A DNA stretch of 64,000 nucleotides from Cryptomeria japonica (lineage: Eukaryota; Streptophyta; Pinopsida; Cupressales; Cupressaceae). This document shows, one piece after another, positions 9,214 to 22,382 of the stretch. Position numbers and translations under genes: made by a program. The notes beneath the pieces are model-generated. The model ran no database searches and was not told the origin of the DNA. It saw nothing but the letters and a program-made list of their open reading frames with translations. Position 1 is the first letter of the stretch. Every line of letters starts with the position of its first letter. The stretch lies in contig NC_081405.1 in the NCBI RefSeq assembly GCF_030272615.1, positions 22,050,047 through 22,114,046 of the forward strand, read 5' to 3'.

Positions 9214-12200
9214 ATGGAAACCTTTTCTTTAAATAAGGTTAGTTAGAGATTTGATGGAATGAACTATACTCTCTAGAAGAGCCAGATGCAATTTCATTTG
9301 AGATGCGTTGGAGAATAATATTGCAAGATCACTAAGAATGTCTATAATGCTCTACAGAATGGTCCTACTACTCCAGATGAGTTAAAGGAAGAAAAATGCA
9401 ATATTAGAGGAAAGGAAGCATTGCTAAGTGCCTTGTCAGATTTAGAGATGACTAATGTAATGGAATTAGAGACCACTCATGAGATCTGGGTAAAATTGGA
9501 GACCTTGCATGAAGGTGACAGTCATGTGAAAGTCGCTAAGTTGTAGAGCTTAAAAGGAAAGTATGAGAACGTGAAGATGGGTGAAGATGAGAATATTACT
9601 TCTTTTATGCAGAAAGTGAATGAGCTTGTGTGCAGAATCAAATGTGCTAGTGGATTTTTAGAAGAGTCCAATATTGTTGCTAAAGTGTTGAGATCCTTGC
9701 CTCCTTACAAACATAAAGTTGCTTCTATTGATGAGATCCAGACTATGACAAATGTGACAAGAGATATGTTGGTTGGTAAGCTTGATGAATTTGAGCTAAG
9801 TAAGTTTGGAGACCCTCTTCCTAAGATTAAATCTACCTTCAAATCTACTATTTCTGGGAAGCAGAGTTATGATCCAGGAGAAAGTTCTACAAGAGTATCT
9901 AGATATGAGAAAGAGATGAAGGAGATGGAAGGTGAAGAAAGAGAGCTTGAGGAGCTTGAAGCACTTATTGCTAGAAGATTGCCTAAAGGTGCCAGTAAGT
10001 ATGAAGGGAAGTTACCTCTTAAATGTTTTTCATGTAATAAGATAGGACATTTTGCATCAAGGTGTCCGGAAAGAGAGAGAAAATCCAAGAAGCCATTTAA
10101 GCCATATAAGCCTAAATATCAGAAGAAGTGTTATTATGTTGCTGATAAAGGTGTGATAGATGATGAGTCGGATAAGGGAAATTCAGGAGATGAATTTGTG
10201 TTCATTTTTGTCAAGGAAGATGACCATGTACCTATAGATTCTACAAGTTGCATTAATGAGGAGAAAGATTTAGCTGCTAAAGTTGAGGAGAAAAATGAAT
10301 GGGTAATTGACAGTGGGTTCTCTCATCATATGACAAGAGATAAGAGTAAATTTGTGAACTTTGAAAAGTATGATGGTGGTTTAGTAAGATTTGGTGACAA
10401 TAAAGCTTGTGTAATTCGTGGTAGAGGTTCTATTTCTCTTGATGGTAAGCGCAATACTGATGATGTGTTGCATGTTGAAGGATTAAAGCATGATCTTTTG
10501 AGTGTTGGTCAGATGGTTGATAAGGGATGTAAGTTGCAATTCAAGAATAAAAAATGTGAGATCTTGAGTAGCTCTAGAACTAAGATTGCATCAAGAACAT
10601 AGACTAAAGGTAATATCTTTCACTTGAATGCTGGTGGAAAAAGTTGTTTGATTGCTCAAATTGATGAAAGTTGGTTATGGCATAAAAGGATGTGTCTTGT
10701 AAATTTTGATTGCATGGTTAAGATAAGTTCTACTCAGGCAATGAGAGATCTACCAAAGTTAATAAATCCTTTTAATTTAGTATGTAAGGACTGTCAATTA
10801 GGGAAGCAAACAAGAGTTACTTATAAGAGAAAATACAATAATTCTAACGGATTGTTCGATCTTGTGCATATTGATTTGTGTGGTCCTTCTAGAACAAGAA
10901 GCTTCCAGGGTGACAAGTATTTCATATTGCTAATTGATGACTATTCAAGGATGATGTGGGTTACCTTATTAAGGGATAAATCTAAAGCATTGGAGAATTT
11001 CAATATTTTCAAGACTATGGTTGAGACTAGTTTGAAGCTAAAGTGTCTGAGATCTGACAGAGGTGGAGAATTTACCTCGGGTGAGTTTAATGCATATTGT
11101 GAAGAGCATGGAATCAAGAGACAATTATATGCTCCTAGGACACCACAATAGAATGGTGTTGTGGAAAGGAAGAATAAAATAGTTCAAGAAGCTTCTAGAA
11201 CCATGATGATTGAAGGAAATGTTTCACACATGTTTTGGAGAGAAGTTATGACTATTGTAGTATACACTTTTAACCCGATAAATGTCAAAGTTGGTACTGG
11301 TAAGACTCCCTATGAGTTATGGTTTTGTCATGCTCCTACCATTAGATATTTTAGAATTTTTGGTAGTAAATTCTATATCAAAAGAGATGAAGATCTTGGA
11401 AAGTTTGATGCTAGATGTGATGAAGGAATATTTCTTGGTTATTCTACTAAAAGTAAGGCCTACTAGTGTTATAACAAAAGATTGAGAAATATTGTTGAAA
11501 GTGTTAATGTGAAGGTTGATGAAGGAAACATGTATCAAATTAGATCTTGTGGATATGATTCTAATGATCGGGATGCTAATTTAGATAAAGGAAGACAAGT
11601 GCAGACCCAAAGTCAAGTTTAGACTGCTCTGGAAAAGCCTAAGAATGAAGGTGCAAATGCTAATGTAGAAGAAAGAGTTCAAGTGTCTGAAATTCCAGAA
11701 AATCTTAAAACTCCCAAGTATGTAAGGTTGAATCATTCATAAAATTAGATTATTGGTGATAAGAATAAAGGTGTGGTGACTAGGAGAAGACTTGCTGAAG
11801 AAATTTGTTTTATCTCTAAGATTGAGCCTAAAAGTGTTGATGAAGCTTGTAAAGATGAAAATTGGATTAAAGCTATGGAAGAAGAATTGAATCAAAATGA
11901 GAAAAATGATACATGGATTCTTGTTCCTAGACCTAAGAATAAAAATGTAATTGGAACTAAATGGGCATTTTAGAATAAGTTGAATGTACAAGGTGAAGTT
12001 GTTCGAAATAAAGCTAGGCTTGTTTGTAATGGCTATTCACAGATGGAAGGAATTGACTATGAGGAAACTTTTTCTCCAGTGGCTAGAATTGAAGTTGTTA
12101 GATTATTTCTTGCCTATGTTGCTCACAAATATTTAAAGGTTTATTAGATGGATGTCAAATCAACTTTTCTTAATGGTGAGTTGGAAGAAAAAGTCTACAT

Positions 12201-12540
12201 TGAGCAACCAGATGGATTTTTGCTGGTAGAAGAAAAGGACATGGTTTGTCGGTTGAAGAAAGCACTGCATGGGTTGAAGCAAGCCCCTAGAGCCTGGTAT
12301 GCTAGATTAGATAAGTATTTGATGAAGCCTGGGTTCAATAAAGGTATTGTTGATAATAATCTTTATTTCAAGATTAATCAGAATAATAGCTTAATTGTTG
12401 AAGTTTTTGTTGATGACATTATCTTTGGAGGGAATGATTTCCTATGTAAGAGATTTGTTGAAGAGATGCAGAATGAATTTGAGATGTCTATGATTGGTGA
12501 AATGAAATTCTTTCTGGGATTGCATATTACTTGCTTGGAC
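9214..12540 (+). pseudogene. Element B copia gag-protease-integrase-RT (part 1 of 3)
   Basis: One frame from ATG at 9214. It shows a UBN2-type gag with zinc knuckle CFSCNKIGHFASRC, then protease WVIDSGFSHHM, then integrase (WLWHKR... zinc region, HIDLCGPS, SDRGGEF) and RT ([12 protein letters not shown] region, [12 protein letters not shown], catalytic FVDDIIFGG near 12403-12429). In-frame stops are TAG at 9244, 9274, 9544, 10600, 11149, 11464, 11620, 11746, 11971 and 12145, and TAA at 9316 and 11740; none is TGA. Comparison with D or F shows that 10600, 11149, 11746 and 12145 were Gln and 9274 was Trp. The part ends at the E insertion. Confidence 0.88.
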
Positions 12541-12544
12541 AAAG

Positions 12545-15167
12545 TGTTTCATCCCTTTGTGATGCTACTATTTTACTTTTACTTGTTTGGTTAAAATGCT
12601 TTGTTGCAAAAACATATTGTGAAAATAAATATATATATTGGAAAGGAAATAATTTTATGAATATGCAATCATTATGATGTTTGATATGATATATGCATGT
12701 TTTAATAACAACTGACTACTATTGTAATGTGCCAAGTGGGATGCTGGAATTGAATGATCCTCCAGGGAGGAGGAAGAGTATCACTCAGGAGAGGAATTTG
12801 GTTCGATAATCTTAATATAAGTGCCTTATTGAGCTATCACACACTCATAACCTAGTTGGTCAGGATGAGTTGAAATGGTTGGGTAGGATAATTCGTTTAT
12901 TATTGAATTGTTTATGTTTTGTGAAGTATCGCAAGGTCTAGATTTTCATATCTTTTTGTAAATGGATTATAGTCACTTTGATAGGATTTTATCTTCGTGC
13001 TTTCTTTTCATTTATCAAAATGAATATATTGATTGAAGATTATTATTTAATTAAATTATAATTATCTTTTATGTATTCGTTATTTCATATTTGTAATATA
13101 TATAGTATATATTTGGATTATTGAAGTTTCTTTATATATAAATATTATCTATATTCTCATTTAGATATACATATATATAATATAATATATATATATATAC
13201 ATTTACATTTACACACACACATATATATATACATTTACATATATATATATATACATACATATATATATATATATCTATATATATATGTATATATATGTAT
13301 ATATATCTATATATGTATATAGATATATATACATATATATACATATATATATATATACATATATATATATTATTATATTATCATATTTATTATCGGTCTG
13401 CATATTATTTTTCCCCACGATGTAGATTGACTGAGTTTGCATTTCATTTTCCTCAACCTCTATGTGGAGGGAGGGGAGTGTGAAATGAGAGGGGTGATCA
13501 CCATGGAGGGTGGTGCGGTGGTAACACCGCCACCTCTTCCACTTCCTTTGCATTTGTCATGCGATGTGTAAAGCACTTAACTAATATCAACCCCCATTCC
13601 ACTTTGTAAGGGGATGGGTTAATAAGATCGATGCCTTGTATTGAACACATTGACCCATTTTTTAGTAATAAGACTTGGTTGATGGTAATTCAATAAATAG
13701 GAGGAAGTTGATATTTATTAGGGAAATAGAGAGAATTTCATTTGTTTTGGTAAGTAATTAGTCATTATATTTTGACTTGGTAAGGAGGTGATTCATTGTA
13801 CCATTTTAGTGAACTCTTATGTGTCGATCATAGGATAGTGAGTTGTTATTAAGTCATAGTGGTGTCATTTTGCATGTGAATTGTGGCAACCTAGTGAGCT
13901 TAATTATAGCCTTAGGTTTCTCGTATTTTTAGTATATATAGATGAGAGGACTTGGAGGTTATTCATTTTATTCTCATTCTCATTTCCATTTCCATTTCCA
14001 TTTTCGTACATTCTCTTATCCATTCTCAATTCCATTTAAGTTAGACTCATTGAATAGAGTTCATACTTGTGGAAGATTAGTGTTAGTGTGAGGGAGAATT
14101 GGAGGAATATTTTATAATAAAAAATGGAGATTCTTAGTTAGAAGAATAGAAGAGAAGCTAGCAACTTTGGATGAAGGATTCAATTATGTCATAAGCTTTG
14201 ATACAGACATGAGTAATTCTCCTTATTATTTTTTATGTTTTTGAAATGTCATTACTTAATATTGAATTGAACAAGAAAGATTGTATTATTGAATGTGTTT
14301 GTTTTTCTTAACTGATTGGATTAGAATTCTTTTGAATAGAATCAAGTATAGGGAATTATAAGCCAAAATAAGCTTGATGTTAAGATATTATTTTAGGGTT
14401 AAATTAACCATGGTTGGGTTTAATTTTATATGTTTCCTATTTAGGCTCATGGGGTAAATATGGGTTAGTATTGGTCAGTTATCCAAATAGAGTAAGAAGT
14501 GGGTGGGCATATGACTCACACTTGAAGTACTGAGTGTAGAATTTTTGGCCAAAGTAATGTAGGGTGCCTCTGTCTACATTGTCAGTTCACTATGATCCAA
14601 TTTTACATACTAGGTAGGGAATGTCATACTAGGAGGAGGAAACCTAAAGTATGATAGCACTAGTCATGTAGGACACAACACTAATCTCATAAGGCCTTAA
14701 TATTGTGAGAATACCAAACCAAACTCTTCGTGAAGGGTCGGGCCACTTTAGTTAGAAGAGGCACGAGGGACTTTCAAGTCTTGGTTGGGTGGAAAAGCGC
14801 TTGAGTGATGCTCTTCCTCATGCAGATGGCGGTCATTATTTGAGGATGTATGCCAAGAAGGACATATGGATCACTATATATTTCTTATGCACTCTATAAT
14901 CTCTTAGAAGCTTAATTTGTATTCATTCATTCCTAAAGCATTTGGAAGTATGAAAGAGAATATTGTGATTGCATTCATATCTTTATTCAAATATGAAAAT
15001 TCTATATGTATTTCATTGGGAATAAAGATGGAAAATAATTTTATTTCAATTATGTTATTTGATTTAAAAAGCAAAATTTCAATAGATGGTAATTTGGCAA
15101 TCTATTTCTTTTACTTTTTAAAGTTAATCTTGGTAAAATGAATGGGTAGACTTAGAGGGTCATTACA
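12545..15167 (+). mobile_element. Element E: 2.6-kb solo LTR
   Basis: TGTTTCATCC...GTCATTACA, flanked by the perfect duplication CAAAG (12540-12544 and 15168-15172), lying in the RT of element B. No terminal repeat pair, primer site or coding frame was seen inside, so a solo LTR fits best. A TATATATA box at 13933-13940, followed by a TCATTCTCATTTCCATTT leader, suggests plus orientation. It contains a long TA/CA microsatellite. The parent family is unknown and has no full copy here. Confidence 0.7.
13165..13372. repeat. TA-rich microsatellite in solo LTR E
   Basis: About 200 bp of interrupted (TA)n with TACA and TCTA variants and a short (CA) run near 13212. It lies in the presumed U3 part of E. 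Open frames through it (poly Tyr/Ile) are artefacts. Confidence 0.9.
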
Positions 15168-15172
15168 CAAAG

Positions 15173-15692
15173 GTATTTTTATATCACAATCTAAGTATGT
15201 GAAGGAAGTGCTGAAGAAATTTGGTTTTGAGGACTATAAGCCTATTGGTACACCTATGGTGATCAGATGTAAGCTAACAAAAGATGGCGATTCTCTGAAA
15301 GCTAATCAGACCAGATATAGAACTATGATTGGTGGTTTGTTGTACTTGACTCAGAATAAACTTGATATAATGAATTTTGTGTGTCATGTTGCTAGATTTC
15401 AAGCCGATCTTAAGGAATTTCATGTTACTGCTATAAAAAAAGATATTTAGATATTTGAAAGGGACAATTGATTTTGGTTTGTGGTATTATAAGAATGATG
15501 ATTTCACTTTGAGTTCTTTTACAGATGTTGATTGGGTAGGCGATGTTGATGACCAGAAGAGTACTATAGGTGGTACATTCTTTTTGGGTAAGAAGTTGGT
15601 CTCTTCGGCAAGTAAGAAGCAGAATGTTATTTTCTTATCTAATGTAGAAGCTGAATACATTGCTGCTACTAGCAATTGTACTCAAGTTATTT
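15173..15692 (+). pseudogene. Element B RT end and RNase H start (part 2 of 3)
   Basis: Continues the frame after E with GIFISQSKYVKEVLKKFG. A one-base insertion in an A-run near 15437 shifts the frame, which resumes as KGTIDFGLWYY. RNase H landmarks are DVDWVGDVDDQKSTIGG and SNVEAEYIAA. It stops at Q-V-I, where gypsy element C is inserted; the sense continues at 38804. Confidence 0.88.
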
Positions 15693-15693
15693 G

Positions 15694-16995
15694 TGTAGAC
15701 ACCTAAAAATGTCTCATTGATCATGTACTAATTATTCCTCTAATTGATTAAATAATTATTTAATTATTTAATTAAGTTAATTAATCTTATTCTTCTAATT
15801 TCATATTTCCTTGTCATCTTACTAATTATTCTATCTTCTATTTCTATCATCATTTTAACCATTTTCTAAATATTAATTAAATATTTATTATTTAATTAAT
15901 TCTGATTAATTCCCCAATTTAAATAATCTTTATTATTTAAATAAATTAATTCTCAATTTCTATCTCTAATCATTTAATCATTTACCCCTTTTCTAAATAT
16001 TACTTAAATATTTATTATTTAATTAACTGTGATTTAATCCTTTAAATTAAATAATCCTTATTATTTAATTAAATTCTATTTCTATTTAATTAAATAGTTT
16101 CAAAAATTTATTTAATTAACTAATTATTTCTTTTAATTTCATTAATTCTTCCATTTCCAAATCCCCAAATTCTAATTTCATTTAATTTTATATTCTTCTA
16201 ATTTCTTCCAAATTCAAATACATGTGCATTATTTCAAAAACCAAATTGAAAATCAAAGTCAAGTTCTAGATATATTCAAATGCTAAATTGAATTTAAATA
16301 AATTCAGTTATTTGAGTAAATCTCATGCAAAGATTAAATTGAAAATCTAAGTTGAAATGCAAGCACATGCTAAATTAATTAATTAAATCGATTAATTAAT
16401 TAAATCATTTATCTCTTCAATTTCTATTTCCATCTTTTAGTTAGCTTTTTCCAAATTAAGCTTTCTTTGTCATCTTCTTAATTTCCTCCAATCATTCTTT
16501 TTCTTCATTCAGTAACTTTTTCTCAATCAGTTGACTCCATTAATCTATTCAATCTATTGAGTTTCACTCCTACAATCAACAGTTCAACTATCAATTTTCA
16601 TTTGAGCTCACCTGAGTTCCACCTCTTGATCAATTTGTTCCACCTTTCAATCAATCTTCTCCAAAAATCTATAAATTGAGCATCCAATCTCCATTTTCAA
16701 TCCTCCTCAATCTTGGACAATTACTATAATCACAAACTTCAAATCTTTGTGTCACTTGCAAGTTCCCAATGCAATATTTGAGAGCCATCAGACCACAGAG
16801 AAGAGAAGAGCAATGGAAGCGATGTGCAATCTTGGAATAGGGAGTTTGATTTGATTTGATTTATAAGTCTTCTTTCTTGATATTGCATTATTTCATTGTC
16901 TTGTTTGTTAGATTCTTTGTTTAGATAGGGATTTGTGATTTCCCTTTGATTTCTAATTGATACATTGTTATTAAGATGAATTTTACATGCATACA
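15694..16995 (+). repeat. 5' LTR of element C
   Basis: 1,302 bp, very AT-rich with many TTAATTAA-like words (for example 16368-16405). It begins TGTAGACACCTAAAAATG and ends GCATACA. Its partner is 37518-38798. Confidence 0.9.
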
Positions 16996-16998
16996 TTT

Positions 16999-17014
16999 TG
17001 GTGAACCCGACATG
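16999..17014 (+). other. Probable primer binding site of element C
   Basis: TGGTGAACCCGACATG begins three bases after the LTR end, in the position of a tRNA primer site. I cannot name the tRNA. It differs from the TGGTATCAGAGC site of the copia elements. Confidence 0.6.
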
Positions 17015-17955
17015 AAACATAGCTAATTTACCTTCTCTGTTCTCTGTGTAATTTTTGCAGGTCGTACGGATTTTTGCATTTTGTTTTACAGATTTTACAT
17101 GGATTTCAAGAACAGATATTCCTTCACGCAATCACGATTACAACGTTCTGCAATCGCATAGACAACATCATGCATTCAACCCCTCGGGGTCACACATTAA
17201 CTCTGTTAGGGCTATGCAATCGTCTTGTTCGGATCATGCAATCGCCCTTTCCAGATTACACATTCGCAGGGAAAACTGTTGTCTAATTTTTTATTCCGTT
17301 TGTTATTTCATCTGTCTAATTCTATCTCAAATTGGGTTAATCTAGGATCAAATTGCTTTTATTTCATGATTTGATTATAACAGTTTATGGCAAGAAAAGT
17401 ATAGTTTAGACTTTCAGATGCAAGAAGGACAAAACAACAAAGAAGAGATGGCAAACGCTATCAAAAGGTTCTTCAGGCAAAAAATTTGATACAAGATTCA
17501 AAAGAACAACTGGCCTTTGATAGATATAATAGCTTAGTTCTTTCTTATCAAGTTAAATATGATCTAATCAATATTGAACGGATGATGAGAGATTTGGCTA
17601 GGGCTTCACAATTGGTTTTGCAGGTTCCTGATCGGGTTTAGTTTTCTTTTCTTTTATTTTTAGTTTTTAACTTTTGTTTTTGTCTGCCTGTCTATCACGT
17701 AATCGAACTGTTAGTGCTACGCAATCGATCTAATATCATCACACATTAGGTCTATTAGAATTACGCATTCACTTTGTGAGGTTCACACATTCAGTCTGTA
17801 AGTATCATGCAATCTAATAGGTATTGTTACACATCCGCTTCTGTCAAGTTGTTTTGAGTTTTTGTTTTCTGTTAGTTTGATTTTACTACTAATCTTCTAT
17901 TTATAGCTTGTGGCTGATTTGCAGAGAGGATTAGATTAGTATTTTTTGCATACAT

Positions 17956-18170
17956 CACCTCACACTTCATTTTTTTGGTGCTTAAAATCAACAATAGTTA
18001 AAATGGACATGCATGGATAATCTCACACTTCGTTGTTGGTGCTTAAAATGAACATGGGCTAAAATTGACATGCATGTACCTCACACTTGGTCTTTTGGTG
18101 CTTAAAATCAACAAATGGTTAAATTGACATGTATGCCTTCATATTTTGATTTGGTGTTTAAAATAGACAT
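17956..18170 (+). repeat. Imperfect tandem repeat, about 60-bp unit, four copies
   Basis: Repeated phrases of the form CTCACACTT...TTTTGGTGCTTAAAAT...AACA...GTTAAAATTGACATGCATG occur four times with drift, in the leader of element C. Confidence 0.7.
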
Positions 18171-19211
18171 GCACATGCGTATCTAACACCTAAATTTAGG
18201 CTATAAAACGAACGTGAATCAGGCTGCATTAGATTAAATCATTTTTCTTTTTCTTAAAGGTAAAGAATTTTTATTGTGTCTAGGGTGGACCTACTATTGC
18301 ACTAAGTGACTTTCCACCTGCCTTCGGGGTCTTGGGAGAAATGAGGAAGGTGACAACGACATCCAATTTTTTTTTTTATTCTACATAGTGAGGCGTATCT
18401 TTGACTAGGGATTCATCACCCCATAGAGGTACTTTGAATTGGGATGCATTGGGGATATCATCTCTCCCAGCGTACTCTCGAGCAGGTTTTTTGAGCCGCT
18501 ATATAAATATATTGGTCAAGCGGCTAGAGTGTTGAGTGAATCCGACATATGTGGGGGCCTTCCCTACACCAATAAGCTCAACTAAAGTCTTAAGTGGCTT
18601 GCTCTGAGAATCCATTGTTGGATCGGGACCCCTCGAAACCTAATACTACGAACGAATTTAGTTGCCAAAAATCCTACATTCAGTGATTCCGGGAGTGCGG
18701 ATCGTACCCCATAGATACCCTTCATGTACCTTACACTATGATACAAAAATCCCTTGGCTATAAGATCTTCAGATCTTCAGGGTAAGAGAGATTGCCATGC
18801 CCGAGAAGTGTGTACCATGGAGTGGAGCCAGTGCTGCCAGACTCTCTATCTATTCATTTTGTCTTGGTATTTTGTAAGGGCCTCATTGAATGGTGTCCAC
18901 TATCTAGCCTAAGATTGTGTTCCATGATTTTTTATGTATCATTGTGCTAGACCAGTATTGAGTCAGTCCCTTGGGCTATTTCAGGCCCTATCCCATGTAT
19001 CTCCGAATTTTTTGAGATTGTATGAAAATTGAGTCAGTCAGCTATACATACCTACCAGCAATTGTTCTCAGATTTGGAAAACTATAAAACATTGTCCCAC
19101 ACATGAAGTTACAGAAAACAAAGTTTATTTTGAAACCAAAACTCAAAAGTCCTTACATACTTGTGACCCTAGGCAGTCTTTTACATAGTCCTTACATAGT
19201 CCTTGCATAGT

Positions 19212-19421
19212 CCCACTTACATCCTCATTATCATCCTACGTCTTTTGCATAGTCCCACTTAGGTCCTCATTATCATCCTACGTCTTTTTCATAGTCCCAC
19301 TTACATCCCCATTATCATCCTACATCTTTTGCATAGTCCCACTTATGTCCTAATTATCATCCTAAGTCTTTTGCATAGTCCCACTTACGTCGTCATTATC
19401 GTCCTAAGTCTTTTGCATTAT
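19212..19421 (+). repeat. 42-bp minisatellite, five copies
   Basis: Five tandem copies of a 42-bp unit beginning CCCACTTACATCCTCATTAT and ending CTTTTGCATAGT, with a few substitutions each, lying just upstream of the leader open frame and gag of element C. Confidence 0.85.
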
Positions 19422-19480
19422 CATCCATATTAGTTACATAGTCCTACATTATCATATATGTCACAATCTAGACCTCATAT

Positions 19481-19783
19481 ATGTCTACATTCATTGTCAG
19501 TTATAGATTCATAGCATGTGTCTTCATGGGTCTCCCAGGTGATGGTTTGCTCCCATTCAAGCAACCTAATTTAGTTCCAAATGATAGTCAACGGGAAATC
19601 ATTGATGGTCTAGCTAACTTAGCTTGGGATTTAAGAAGAAGCACACCTCAATACATAGGATTCATACACGAGATAAACATTGAGTCTAAGATTTCCTATA
19701 GAATTGATAGAGAGATTGAGGCTGAACAACTTAGTCAAGAAATGGAAAGACTTGCATTAGAGAAATCTAGAAATTCTCAATAG
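19481..19783 (+). pseudogene. Leader open frame of element C, possible extra ORF upstream of gag
   Basis: A 100-codon frame ending TAG, with an acidic helical C-terminal half (RIDREIEAEQLSQEMERLALEK). It is in a different frame from gag. Some Tat/Ogre-type elements carry an extra ORF before gag, so this may be a remnant of one. I recognise no domain, and it could be chance. Confidence 0.3.
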
Positions 19784-19904
19784 GTCTCACATCAAAATCC
19801 TCAATAGAGAGTCTAGTATAGCCTTGCATACCTCATATTTACATCTATAGTCTAGTGTTAAGTCATTGTCTTGCATAGAACCACCCTCATATAAACAAGT
19901 TTAG

Positions 19905-22307
19905 ATGCCCATCACAAGGTCACAAAAAGTGAAAGGAATAATGGACCCGAACAACACACAGTCTGTAAACCCTACTTGGAATATGGCCATGTCAACAGGT
20001 CAACACTCAGGTACACAGACAATGTCCACCCTAAACAAATTACAACAACATTTGACAAAGGAATAAATTGAGTCCGCTCAACAAGACCCACATGTCCTCA
20101 TGATCCTAGATGCACTTATACATAGCGACAGGGACAAGTATCTTTCGTTGTTAATACAAAATGAGGCAAAACTAACTGAGGATTTTGATGTCACAAAAAT
20201 CTTACCACTAGGAAAAACTTTAGGTCAAGATAACAGTCAAATACCACCCTTGACACAAATACAAGCAACGACCTCCAGTTTTCCTCAAAATGTACCTATC
20301 CAAACAAATATCAACACAAATACAAACTTTCAAACAAGTGTGTCATCCTCGGAGATCAATGCTAGTATACCATCACAAAGGATACCGATAATATCAAGTG
20401 TCTTAACACCTATTCAAACAAAAACAACAAGTACAACTCAACCAAACATGGGTTCGCATATCACCTGTTTCACAGTACCTAGTGGAACGCACAACACACA
20501 AAGTTATAATCTGGGTACCTTCCAACAACCTCCTAGTTATGCAACCATGAATCCTTTTGTGGGACATACACAAACACAAGGTCTACCTATGACACAAATA
20601 GATATTCTGACACAACAAATATAGAATTTGCAACAACAAATGACAACCATGCAAACTGGCAATGACAAGAAAAGCTACACAATGCAAGGTCTACATCCTT
20701 ATCCATTTGATCACACATTATACATGTCGCCTTTCCCACGACATTTTGAAATGCCCAAATTTGATAGATATCGAGGGAAGGGTGATCCTAGAGATCATAT
20801 CAAAGAAATTTTTATGACATGTATAGAAGTTGCATCTGAAGATACTTATTTAATGAGACTATTTCCTAAAAGTCTGGGAGGTCTGGCTTTAGAGTGGTTT
20901 TCACATTTATCACCAATAATAACATCATGGGGAGAATTAGCTAAACAATTTATTGCAAACTTCTCGCACAACATTGACACCCTGGTTACTTTGATGGACT
21001 TGTGTGCCGCTAAACAATATGAGAATGAAACATTTGCATCCTTCATACAACGATGGAGGGCTCTCTATAGGAGGTGCAAGACAGTTATCCCAGAAACAGA
21101 GCAAGTGGACATGTTCACAGAAAACTTGATTCCTAAGATTAAATATCTGATACAAATGCAATGTTTAACCACATTCAAACAAATCACACAAAAGGCTCTC
21201 AAATGTGAGAAGAGACTAGTAGAACAAGGTCTTATTAAGTATGGCAATACCAACAACAATGACAAATCTAAGTTTTGGTTGAAAAACAAAAATATGACCA
21301 ATGATGGTATTGTAGACGCCAGAACAATAAATAGAACTCAACCTATTTTATCTTTGGGAATGAGTCAATCATCTAATCCACATATAGGGAATAACACAAC
21401 CTCAGCAAATGTAAATGCTACAAAAAACATGAGCACAAGATACCCCAGGGTAAATGCTCCAAGAAGAAATTACACACCTCTAGGAGAACCTATTGAGTCA
21501 GTGCTCAAAAATTTAATAAAAACAAACATCATCACTTTACCTGATGTAAGAGTGTATGAACTAGGTACTTTCAAACCCACATGGTGGAATGATAATGATT
21601 TCTGTGATTATCATCGGACTAAAGGTCACAAAATAATAAGTTGCTACAAATTGAAAAACTTGGTCCAAGATATGATAGACCAAGGGGATATCACAATTAA
21701 TAACGATAAAACCTCAGCAAACACAAATCATATGATTTTTAAGGATACTTTTGTTAAGCATGACAAAGGGAAAGCTATGACATTAGGTACCCAAGACAAT
21801 ACAACTAACTACACAAAGGTCTCATACGACTACACTATTCATGCCATTAGCTTAGGAGATATAGCAAACAATGATTCACAAGAAACACTTGATCAAGATG
21901 ACCAATATCAAAACACTCACACAGATGATAACCAAATTTGCATGATATCAGAAGCACCGAAGTATGATGATGATAGAAATCTTTGTCTCGGAGACTAGGG
22001 GCATGATCAACCATCTCACTCAGGTTGGTTTGAAGATGAACTCATAGAACACATTATGGATGTCAAACATACACATAAAGACTATGAAGAGGGATTTAAC
22101 ATAAACCTCGATAAAACAACCTATGATACAGACAAATCTTGTAAGTCAAATGATACAGTCGCTACAATCACCATAACTCCCAGAGATAGAGATTGTGCAG
22201 TAGTTACTCACAGATCAAAGGTAACTTTACAAGGAATACCACAAAATCAACCACTAGCAGTAGGGACTTACAATGTTGTTGAGAAACTTAAGAAAACTCT
22301 GGCATAG
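19905..22307 (+). pseudogene. Element C gag
   Basis: ATG at 19905 (MPITRSQKVKGIM). A Gln/Thr/Asn-rich N-terminal part is followed by the gypsy gag core: PKFDRYRGKGDPRDHIKEI, LMRLFPKSLGGLALEWFSHL and a SWGELAKQFIANFSHNI block. A DFCDYHRTKGHKIISCYKLK stretch (about 21597-21656) is a CX2H/HX4C-like knuckle region. In-frame stops are TAA 20064 and TAG 20622, 21996 and 22305; the three TAGs leave the frame open on both sides, as expected for a Gln-rich protein hit by CAG to TAG. It forms the capsid-like shell of the element. Confidence 0.85.
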
Positions 22308-22382
22308 ATATCATTATTCAAACTATTGCATATTTCACCCACTCATTGAGCTATACTGGACAAAGCACTTCAAGATTCGGTA

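Larger units (their letters stand above)
17015..19904 (+). other. Long 5' leader of element C
   Basis: About 2.9 kb between primer site and gag. It holds two tandem-repeat arrays (17956-18170 and 19212-19421) and one 100-codon open frame (19481-19783), but no retroelement domain. Long leaders are common in Tat-type gypsy elements. Confidence 0.6.

Noticed and set aside
13132-13553. Tyr/Ile-rich open frames
   Set aside because: Translations of the TA microsatellite in solo LTR E.
19212-19421. CRISPR-like array
   Set aside because: Units are contiguous 42-bp tandem copies without unique spacers, and the DNA is a plant retrotransposon.
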